From positions 3,436,001 to 3,500,000 of the forward strand of contig JARUPZ010000011.1 in NCBI GenBank assembly GCA_031213475.1: a stretch of DNA of 64,000 bases, in the 5' to 3' direction. Below, piece after piece: positions 31,388 through 42,862 of this stretch. The position numbers were made by a program, and so were the translations under genes. How positions within the stretch are numbered: the stretch's first letter is position 1; each line of letters starts with the position of its first letter. The notes under the pieces were generated by a model. It was given only the letters and a program-made list of their open reading frames with translations, had not been told where the DNA came from and did no database searches. Source of the DNA: Nereocystis luetkeana. Taxonomy: Eukaryota > Sar > Phaeophyceae > Laminariales > Laminariaceae.

Positions 31388-34300
31388 ATGTCCAAGCCCG
31401 ACGATAGTCCTAACAGACCCGCGGCAGCCGCAACGACGGCGGCAGCAGCGGCAGCGGCAGCAGCGGCGCGGTCTGGGTGTGACGAGGCCGACCTTCTCGC
31501 CCTCCTCAGGCGCCTAGGCTTAGCGCTCTCTCCTGCTTCTTCTCCTTCTGCTGCTGCTTCTGCTGGTCCGTCTGCGTTTCTGAAGGGTGGAGGCGGTGGT
31601 GGGGGTGGGGGGGGCGGCGGCGGCGCTGATGTTAGCAGTAGCAGCAGTAACAGCGGCGGCGACGGCAGCCTTACGAACCAGCGGGCGGGGGCGTCTGTAC
31701 CTGTGCCCGCGCCCACCAACGGCTCTCACCCTCGTAACGGACCTCAATGCGGCCCGACTGGGGCGGAGATGGCCGGGGTCGGCGCGGGGGGTGTGGCGGT
31801 AGCAGGAGCAGGGCCGGCTTCGTATGATTCTCGGCTACAGCAGCAACAGCAGCAGCGGCAAGATGCCTCGTTTGGTGGTAGTTTTGATGCTAGCGCCGGC
31901 GCTGCTTCCTGGAACAGCGCGAGCGACGCCGGCAACGGAAACGGGCGCGGTAGAGCTCCTGGCTTCTGGGGAAGGGGTAGCGGTAACGGTGTTGCCGGGG
32001 ACAGCGTTAACGTCGACGCAAACGCTGTCGCTAGCGCTAGCACTAATGTCAACGGTAGCACCCACGGCAATATCAATGCTAACGGTGCGGTGGCTGTTTC
32101 CGTTCCGACCACCGCCAACAGCAACACCAACAAAAACAGTAGCGGCACCGACAGCGACAGCAACGGCATGAGCACCACCGCCACAAATGCCACCAACACC
32201 AACACCAACGCCAACGACAACGCCAAGGATAGCGACAGCGACGACGACATGCGCGTTGTCCCTGCCACGGCGGCAGCAGCAGAACCCACCGAGCCATCTA
32301 ACGGATACGGCACTATCACCACCGGCGGCGGTGGTGGTACCGGCGGTAACGCTACTGCCGGTGGGTCCAGGATAGCAAGAGAACCGGAAACACCAACAGC
32401 AACAACAGCAGCAGCAACAAGAACGGCAGCGGCAGCAACAGCAGCAGGGGGAGTTCCAGAAAAGAAGGTGGTATCAGGGAAGGCGGGGAGCGGGGCGGGT
32501 TTGGGGGTGGAGGCGGCGACGACGGAGGAGGGGATGGTGGACCTGATGCGGCGCGAGATTACGGCGAGGGAGGCTTTGCTGCTGGGGCCTATCTTGTGGG
32601 CGGCGACGGACGTGACGTGCCTAAAGCTGTGCTACAACCATCTGAGAGACGGCGGGGCGGAGGCGGTGTCGGGCGCGATTGAACGTCACCCGTCTTTGCA
32701 CACCATGGACCTTGGTGAGAAATGGGCGGCGAGGGGGGAGGGCGGGGGGGGGGGGGGTGTACTCGATAGGAGATAGTACCCGATCTCATGCATGGCCGCA
32801 GTCGTATGAACATAGACCCTCGCATGCCTACAATGCCGGGGCGGAGCACGCGGATTTTTCACCGACCGGCCAGACATTGGTTGCGCCAAGCGCGTTGGTT
32901 TTTGGTATTTTTGGTTTGTCGATTGGTTGGTGGCTTTTGTGGGTGGAATGGTTGGTCAGTGGACTGTCTTCTTGGTTGGTGCGTTGGTTGGCGCGTTGGT
33001 TTCGATTGGTTGATTTAACACCTCGGGACGGATCGTCGGTTCCCATTACGTACACGATCTGGACCTTCCAGGCAGATAGACCTCCGATCTGTATCATCTG
33101 TATCATCTAGCTCACGTTGCCGGTTGGGAGCCGTATATTTTGCGTAATCTACGACATGTTTCCTGCTGTGGATTTGTAGTGTACACACAGTTCCTTCATA
33201 ACATCACACATTGGACAGGTCATCGATTACCAGTATTGTTACATGATCTATCTTCCAGAGCAGATAGATTCCTGATCTGTGTGGTCTAGATCAGTCTACA
33301 TGATCTACAGTAATAGAACATGTCTCCTGGGTTGGACGTGTACAGTACAGATCCTCGACATCGTCTCGCTACCGCAGGTTAAATCCACAGTAGGTTGTGC
33401 GCTGTTCGACGTTTGCGGTGTGTACTGCTGTACAATATTTTCTTGTATATACGCAAATAACATATTTGTTCTTTTTTCGCACGGCAGTGGAGAAAACGTT
33501 TCTCGAGTGCTAGCTTCTCAACCTTAAACCCACTCGAGCGTTAAAAAAAATTCAGGACTGTTCATGGGTCACGTCAAATCTCGCGGGTCGGGTCTGGTCG
33601 GGTCGGATCGGGCCAGCGTGACATGGCTCGACCTGTGATATGTTTATGACCTCTTTACCCGACCTGACCAGACCCAACCCGACCAGACTCAACCCAACCC
33701 GACCCGACCCGACCCGTGAGAACTCAAAAACCTCCTGAACCCGGCCCGCGGGTCGAGTCATGACCCGTCAAGAGCCGGTACAAACTACTTGTGGCGTACG
33801 TACAGTCGTTGTTGGATTGTTTTTTCTAGTGGTAGCAATAGTTGATATATTTGTGCCTATTTACCGGCGCGGTGGTAGTGGTGGTGGTGTTGGTGTTGGT
33901 GTTGATGATGGCGGTCGGGGTGGCTGACTTGACTTTCTCGTCTCGCTCGCTTGCTCGCTGACCACTTTTATCACCCGCAGGGTTCAACGGCATCGCCGAC
34001 CAGGGAGCGGCTAGCCTGGCAAGGAGCCTGGTCCAGAACCGATCGCTGCGCACGCTCTACCTTAGCGGGAACTCCATAGGCGCCGCCGGGGCAGGGGCGC
34101 TGGCGGAGGCGCTGACACACAACACGGGCCTGGCAACGCTGCACTTGTCGGTGAGCGAGAGAGACAGAGAAGCCTCCTTCTTTTCCTCCCGCCGCCGAAT
34201 CAACCATATATAGTTTTGTTGTCACGAATGGGTATGTTGATGGGTCAGGTTTCGGGGGGGGGGGGGGGATACTCATAGCATGCATGGCCGTAGTCGTATG

Positions 34301-37300
34301 GCCATAGACCCTCGCATCCCTATGCAATGCCGGGACGGAGCATGTCTGTTTTTTACCGACCAGGCAGACATTTGCTTGCACCAAGCGCCGTGAGGTGGTC
34401 GGCGACTCGCATGAAGGTTGATCTGCATCCCAGTGAGGGGGGGGGGGGGTGAGTGGGGCTGGGTTGGGTTGGGTTGGGTTGCGTTGGGTTGGGTTTTTTG
34501 TGACAGCTGACGGGCAGCGCGGGCCTGGTTTTGCTGCACTTATGGGTGAGCGAGAGAGGCTTCCTTCCCTTCCTGCCCCCGCCGCCGAATCAACCTTTTT
34601 TTCATGTCTTAATGCATGGTATGAAATCAACCATTTGTGTTTTTGGGCTTGTGTGGACTATAACCATTGTGGTCTGGGCCTGTGTGGAATCACCCGTTTT
34701 GTGTGTGGGCTTGCGTGGAACCAACCATTCGTGTTATGCTTGCGTGGAACCAACCATTCGTGCTGGGCCTGTGCGGATTTAACCAACTGAGTTTTTCCGC
34801 CTTGTGTGGGTGCGAGGTTCCGCCGGATCAACCATGTTTCTTTTTGGCTTGTGTTGATGTGTCTCGCCGAATCAGCTGTTTTTGTTTTTTTTGTTCTGTG
34901 AAATCAACATTCTCGTGTTACATCTTGTGTAGTATCATACATTGGTCCTGCCGAATCAACCCATTTAGATTCTGTCTTGCCGTGGAATCAACCATTTGAG
35001 TTTGTCGTGTTTTGGCTCCACGTAGGTCTTTGGCTTGGGTTTATATATTTTGGGGGGACTGAGGGAACGTGGGGGGGGGGGGGGGGGTTACCGACACGCA
35101 ACACGGGCCTGGCAACGCCGCGCTTGTCGGTTAGTGGTGGCTTCCTTCCGCCGACTCACCTTTGTTCGTTTGGCTTGTCTAGGTGGATGGGTGATTTTGC
35201 ATGTTTTGAGGGTTGGGTGTGGAGGTATTCGCAGGGTTACGGAGCGGAGAGGGGGGGGGGGGGGGGGGGGGGGCACGTCCCCCCCCTTACCCCTCCCACA
35301 CCCGTCCACCCAACTCTCCCCTCTCTCCCTCCCCCCACTCCCCTCCTATTTCTCCTCCACTCTACCCCTCTCTTCCCCTCTCGCCCCCCCTCCCACCTAT
35401 TGACCCTTGCGACAGCATTTTTTTTTGTGGAAACTATATACCGGTATGGCAAAACACGTGATGAGCGCCAAAATTGTTGGAGGTGTCTCTAATAGGAGTA
35501 GGGACGGTGCTCCGTCTCGAAAGGGATGCATGGTCAGTGGCCGAATGCCCATGGCAAGCAACTAGTGAGTACGTCTCCCTCTTTCCCCCCCCCCTATGGT
35601 CGGTCGTAAGACTACGCGGCCATGCATGATGAGTACACCCCCCCCCACCCCCTCCCCCTTGCCGCCTGGTGATCAGGGTAACTGCATAGGACCGGACGGA
35701 GCATCCGCCCTCGCAGAGGCTTTGAAGTCGAATACCTCCCTAACACGGCTGTACATAGACGGGGCGGGGATTAAGGCTAGGGGTGCTTGTGCGGTGGCTT
35801 CGGCGCTCGCTGTGAACAGCGTGCTCAGGTGATTTTATTTAGGATGAAAATGTGGACTTTTTTTTTCCCCTGCTGTACGTACGTACGAGTTTTTTTTTTC
35901 CCCCTTCGAGTTTTTTATGGGACCGTTTTGTTGTCTTGTCGGCAGTTTATTCGATTTAGATAGTGTGGGGTGGAAAGGTGCACGTACACCTCGAACAGAT
36001 AATGATCTACAGATAGATCATCTACAGATAGATCTTCAACAGATAGATTATATAGTTCCTCACTTGCTGTTATCAGAGGTTGTGCAGGATCTGCAAATTA
36101 ACTACAGATCCAACCCAGCAAGCGTTTTCTACTGTAGATCGTGCGGGCGGCTCCCTTTCCGGCAACATGAGCTAGATCATACAGATCAGGACCTTTTCTG
36201 CCCCGAAACATCTAGATCATACAGTGGCAATCAAACTATCTGTAGATGATCTATCTGTCCTAGGTGTGAGGGTGGAAACGCCTCCCGCTGTTGCCACCTT
36301 CTCTCCCTCACTTTTTGCGGTGTTTTCCTTCCATACACGGATGGACTCGATATATTCCACCATCTTCGTGATAAGTCCATGGCCTTTTTTTTCTTTTTTC
36401 CATGGCTTTTTTTTCTTTTTTTTTCTTGTATCGGTACTTGACTTCTTCCTCTCCTCTGGATTTCAAGGCCTCTGTTGTTGAAACCCAATATGTATTTTCT
36501 CGTCACGACTCGAGTGGATTGAGCGTGGAATAAGTTGCTTGTTTTTAGTGTATGAATTTCGGAACTGGTTGTCACCCCGTGTGCGTTGATTGCTTTATTA
36601 GAGAATTCGGAGAGTCGTACCAGGTATTGTACATACATGCCTGGTGTGAATATCTGTTGGTGGTCGTGCTGTAGAACCCCGGTCGTTGTGTAGAACTCGG
36701 CTTGAGCTGGCTGTAACTGTTGCACACCATGGACAGATCATCTACAGATCATTCAATCCCACTTGATGATCTAGATCTTTCAGGCAGATAGATCCGTTAT
36801 CTACATGATATGTGTGATCTGTATGATCTAGGATGATGCTGATCATGTTGCCGGGTGGGAGCCGCGTAATCTGTGCAGGATCCAGGGCATGTTTTCTTGG
36901 TTGGATCTGTACTGTACGGATCCTGCAAAATATCTCGTGACTGCAAGGTCAGTATCCATGGATGGTCTATCTGTAGATGATCTATCTGTAGATGATCTAT
37001 CTGTCCTACGAGCGACAAACTGTTGTCCTGCTGTCAACTTGGTGTGCGTTGGTTGAGAATTTGATGAATCTCTGTCGGCGGTCGTACTCGCAGAACCTTG
37101 GTCGGCGGTCATAAAACCACCACAGTCGTGCAACCGTGCCACAGACAGCCGTACTCAGAACGAGATAGAAAAAAACTGAAAGACTGAAAGACTGAAATAC
37201 AAGACTGACCCGTGTGACTGCTGTGGTGGGCGGTGGGAGGAAAGGGCGGGGGGGCAGGCAAAGCAATAGATTTTACGTGTTGGTGTTGGTGGGCGCTGGG

Positions 37301-37397
37301 GTGTTATGGGGTGCTGGTGCTGGTGTTGGTGGGCGTTGGGGTGTTATGGGGTGTTGGTGCTGGTGAGCGTTGGGAGTGTTGGGGGTGTCGATGTTGG

Positions 37398-37429
<32 letters not shown>

Positions 37430-37512
37430 TGTCGTTGGTGGTCATGCTGTTGTTGCTGCTGCTGCTGCGGCTGCTGCTGTTGTACCGTTGGTGATCGTGG
37501 TGATAGTGCTGC

Positions 37513-37545
<33 letters not shown>

Positions 37546-40500
37546 CCTTTTCCTGTGTCATCGATACAGGTACAACGGAGTGGGGCGCGCAGGCACAGGC
37601 TTTTCGATTATTGTGCCGTGTGGAAAGCAGACCCCCTGATCCTCCTCCCTCCCCCCCCGCACTAATCCGTATTCAACGCCTGGCGCCGCAACTCGCGAAT
37701 GAACGAACAGCGACCTGCACATGAGCGACGACGAGATCGGAGACAAGGGGGTGGAGGGGTTGGCGCACGCTCTGAGGAGGAACAAGTCGGTGAGGCTTGT
37801 GGAGCTGTGCTTCAACCGGGTCACGGCGGCGGGGGCGGAGGCCCTCGCGAAGTCTGTGTGGGGGTGCTCGACGCTCCGGGCGCTGCGCTTGAACAACAAT
37901 CAGGTCTGTGCCGTCCCGTCGGAGATTGAAAGCAGTTTTATTCGTTTTTATCTCCATCCCATTTGTTATCTTCGCCGTTCTTTTCTCCTTCGTTCCTTCC
38001 TACTACGGCTCTTGCCTTGCATTTTTATCGCGACAAGATTTTGGCCGTTTCTTCCCTTTGTCGAAATGGTTGGTTTTGTTATGTTGGTCATTCGGGCTGT
38101 TGTGTGTGTGAGTGTGTGCGTGTGTGTGTTTTTTTTTTCTGGGGGGGGGGGGGGGGGGGCGTTGCTTTTTTATTCTGTCTGTTGGTGTTGTACGTTGGTT
38201 TTTTCGTGCGTTGGTGTTGTCCGCTTGTTTTTGTGGGCTGGTTTGTACGTTGGTCGGTTTTTGTCCGTTGATGGCGTTGTCTGTTGGTCGCGTTGGCTGT
38301 TGCGTCATTTTGTTTTTAGTGTGTTGTTTTGGCCCGTTTTAATCGGTTTGTGTGGGCTTTGGTCTGTGTAGTGTGCCTCCGTCGGTTTGGTCGCGTTTGG
38401 CCCGACCGTCGGTGTGTCTGTTTCTTGTGTTTTGGGTCCTGTTCAGTCCTTCAGTCCAAAAATGGTAGATGACGGCGCTTCTGGGCCCGTGACGGACCGC
38501 TGTGACGGACAGCAGGTCGTGTCCGATCCCGTCGTTCAATGTCTTTGCTTCCGTCAGTTTCGTCCTTCCGTCGGTTTTGGGTTGTGTCTCGTTCTCGTGT
38601 CTCCTCTGTCTCTTCTGTCTCGTTACCGGGCCCTTTGTTTAGTGTCTTGAGGGCTTGGGTCTTATGCTGTGTAGTTTTATCTTGTGGGTTTTACAGTAGT
38701 AGTGTCTTTGGTAATATATGTTGTGTTTCCCGTCTCATGCTCCGCGCACTGTGTGTTTGTGTCTTGTGTCTTGTCCCTTATGTCTTCGAGTGTCTCGTGC
38801 CCCGTGTACTGTCTACTGTCTTTCACGTTGTGTCTCATGTCTCGTGTGTCGTTCGTCTCATGCCTCATGTGTAGGAGTGTCTCGGGCTTCGTGCTTTGTG
38901 TCTTTCTAGTCTCGTGTCTCTCTTATGTCCCGCCCGCCTGCCTCTCTTTTTTGTGTCTTGTGCCTTGTTTCGCGTGTGCCTTTTGTCTCGTGTCTCGTGT
39001 AGTGTCAAATTGTGCCTCGTGTCTCGTACCCTGCGTCATACCTTGTGTCTCACGTCGTGGCGTGTCTCTTCTATCGTGCCCCGTGCCGCGCGCCAGATCG
39101 GAGACCGCGGGGCCCAAGCACTGGCCTCCGCCCTCCCAACCTTGAAGCTGGAAACCCTGGACCTGGGTTTCAACAACGTGGCCACGGCAGGCGTCGCCGC
39201 CCTCATGCAGGTGTGTTGCGTGTGTTGCTGGTCGGCAGGCAGATAGACAGACGTGTGCTTCCATGTTTTGGGTTCCTTGTGTTTCGGGGCGGGGGAGGCC
39301 AGCCACGAAAAACGGGGAAAGAAGGAAGAACACCTCGGACTGGTGATCGATTCCCACGGGATGATTTATTCCACCTTTCAGACAAAAAATGGGTCCCTGA
39401 TCTGTTTCGTCTAACAGCTCACGCTGCCGGGGCGGGGACCCATGCCATCTGCACGACTTACAGTAGAGGATGTGCTGCCTGGGTTCGATCTGTACTTTTT
39501 GTACAGATAGATCCCCGCACGGCGCTTCAGGACGGTGGGTTAGGGTGGTCTGGGCCTTTTATCACAGACGAACATAGTAAACAGGACCTAAAATGCTGAG
39601 TAAAAATATTGGAATATATAGGTTTTTGTGCGCACGATGGGTCCTGATTACTATGCCCCTACGTAGTATGTGATCTATCTGATTTGTCTGATGTGTCCGA
39701 CGTGTGGGAGGAAGGGACGGGATAATCGGGAGAAGGTTTTCTTGGTTCTGTTTTTTTTTGTGTTTGTATTTGTCGTACTGTTGTACCAAGGTACCTCTTT
39801 ATTTCTGTTTTTTGTTCGTGGTTTTGTCTACTGCATGTTTTTTTTTGTGTGTGTGTTCTTGCGGTTGTCCATGTTCTCTTTTTGTTTATTGTGGACGTCG
39901 ATGTTTTTTCATGTGAGTGTGTTTGGTGTTTATCCATGGTTGTACTTGTGTTTTTGTGTTTTTGTCCATGAAAGTTGGTTTTGAGTGTTACGTCTTTTGC
40001 GATGACGTTTTTTGTTCGTCCCATGATGTCGTGTACGTGTGTTGCGTGATTTCCAGGCGGCAGTGAACAGCCCCGCTCTGACGAGCTTGTCGTTAACAGG
40101 CAACGCTCTAGACGCGGAGGCGGCCAAAGCTATCCAGGCCGCTTTATCTCAGCCCAGGTGAGAACCTCTTCCTTCCTCGATTTTTTCTTTGTCCCTCCTC
40201 CCTTCCTTCCTTTCCTATCTGGCCACCAAGCTCGATTAAGGTTAAACCAGGTGTTGATGGGTATATACGACCTTCCCTGGGTTTTTTTTGCGCTTTCGCC
40301 TCTCTTCTTTCTCGCTTTGTTGTCGTTCCTTCATGCTTTGCATGTTTTGTCCTTCCTCCCCTCCTTGCTTTTGGTGTTATGCCCTGCAGCTGTTGATGGT
40401 GGTGTTGGTGCTTCTCCTGCGGTTGCTGCTGTAGCTGCTGCTGTTGGTGGTGGTGTTAGCCGCAGTAGTGGTGTGTGTTGTCATCCTACTGTTTTTTGTT

Positions 40501-42831
40501 TGGGTTGGTGGTTAGTGACGGTGGTGGTGGTGGGGGTGACGATTGCGTTGTTGGATGCAGTTGGTGATGATACGAAGTATTTTGCCTCTCGCTGTTATCG
40601 TTTTGGTTGGTGACGTTAAGTGGTGATTCTGTTCTTGTGAGGGTGCTGGCGTTACTGTGCGTGTTGGCGTAGTTGCGGGTGCTGTTGGTGTTGCCTAGCT
40701 TTGTTGACATTTTTGCGGGCGTTATTGTCGATGGCGTTTTTTGTTTTTGTTTTCTCGCGTGCGTTCACCTCTGATTTTCCCTTTTACATTTTCCTTGCTA
40801 TCGTCTCATTGTTAGGTTTGCGTTCGCTCGGCTTGCATTCAGAAACCTTCCCTCCGTTTTGCCTTGCATTTTCCGTGCATTTTCTTTTGCGTTCGTTTTC
40901 CTTGCGTTGCTTTTTATTTGACTGCTTTCCCTCTCTTCAGAATATTTTCCTGGTATGTTGGATCGGCTTTTGCCGTTCGTTCGCCCTGTATCCACACGCC
41001 TTGCATTAAAATGTACCCTGCATTCGCTTGCCACGCGTTCGTCTTATTTGCAGCTCGTTAGCTTTGCATCACAGTACTGTTTATTTTGCACGAGTTTCTT
41101 TCGCGTTCACTACAGAAGTTGTGTCCCTGTGTTCGTATGAACACCCGTTTCGTTGCGCGCAGTTATCTCGCATTCGTACACATGCCTTGCATTCATTTGC
41201 CCTGACCATTTTTCAATTTTTGCGTCATGTTTTCCTCTCGACACGGCTGTGTACCGTTGCTCTGCTCCTGCGACGTTTTTTTCGTGTTCTGCATGTTTTT
41301 CGCCCCCGGGGTGCGGGGGACAACGAACGACAAACGACGAACGAGACAGGTGCGCCCTCCGGCGACTGTACCTGGAGCACACCTCCCTTGGGAAGGCGAG
41401 CGAGGACTTCATCTCGAATGGCGTCTTATCCAACCGCTGCTTGGCCCTGGTCACGCTCAGAGGGTTTCGCCTCGGGGTCTCTTTCGCGAGGCTCGGCATG
41501 CCGCCGCAGGTGAGTCACTCAGATCACGACACGGACAGGTCGCGATCTACAGGATGCGGCTCCTCTAGTTCCCCTATACAGTATCGACTTGGGGTTGTGG
41601 TGGTGTCCGAAGGGGCGGCTTGTCCACATGGAGCAGATCACGATCTGGACAGGTCGCGATCTACGTCGCTCGTCCAGACCCCCCCCTATATTGACTGGTT
41701 TTTTGGGTTGCGGTGGGGACTGGAGGGGCGGCTTGTGCACTTCGGACAGGTCGCGATCTGGACAGCTCACGATCTAGATCCTGTGCATGTTTCGCCGTTT
41801 GTAGTATGTTGTGCGAAATCCGTATCATGGAGGCCCCTCCCGGGCACAATCTGTTCCGCAAGATCCGTGCTGTACAGACCCACGACCCCAGGCATACATG
41901 GACCCGCAGCTCTACTGGTAAATCGGTTCAGGTCGCATGTAACCAGGGGTCGATCTGCGCGATGTAAATATGGACGTAAATATGATGCGTCGTGTGTCCG
42001 ATGTGCCTGGGCTTGTGACTAGCCGCGGTGGGCGTGGGCGGGAAGGTGGGGTTCGTTGGTGTGTTTGAAACATGTAGAACATATTTGGTGCAGTCAACAG
42101 GCTGCTCTACAACTTAAGGGCGTGGATAGTACCACGGTCGATCGGGGTGGGGTGGGGTTTTTAGGGGAAAAGGGGGTTTCCGCAACGATTGCCGGCATGT
42201 TTTTTAGCCTGGTGGTGGGCGGGGAGGGGGTGGTATTACGCGAGTATGGTGGCAGGGTGGCGTTGTCGGAGTTTGCCACCGACTGCCGGTCGATCTAATC
42301 ATCTCCGGCGTGTTGTGCCCCGGCTTCTCCTCTCCTCGTTGTCTTGTTGCGTGCGTGCCGCGGCGTGGCATAGGTGGCGATTTTTTCGAATGAACAAGCT
42401 CTGGAGCAGGTGCGGCTGTACTGGGCGAGTCACTTCAACCTTGTCGCCGGGGGCGGCGGACGGGGAGAAGGGGCGGCGGCAGCGGCTGCGACGGCGACGG
42501 CGACAACGGGTTCGGCGGCGGGAGTGCCGCCGCCGGTAGGAACCTACGGTAGTAGCAGCTCTCCAGGCGCAAGCAGCGCCCGAAAGCAGCAGCAGCAGCA
42601 GCAGCAGCAGAGGAAAAAGCACGTGCCCGTACGGCCCCACGGGGTGGTTGGGGTGGCAGGCGTGAGAGGAAGCAGCCCCAGCGCCACCACCGCCACCGCC
42701 ACGACGGCGGGCGGTAAAGAGGTGTCGCCGCTGTCCCCGAAGCAGGGACAGCAGCAGCGGCGACACGTGGCTCTACCGAACGGAAACACCGCAAACGCCA
42801 ACCCTTCGGTGGGAAGGGGGACAACAGCACC

Positions 42832-42862
<31 letters not shown>

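Noticed and set aside
37233..37724. 163-aa ORF rich in Cys, Leu, Val and Ala
   Set aside because: Produced by GTT/GCT repeats inside LRR intron 3; it also overlaps the start of the real exon in another frame.
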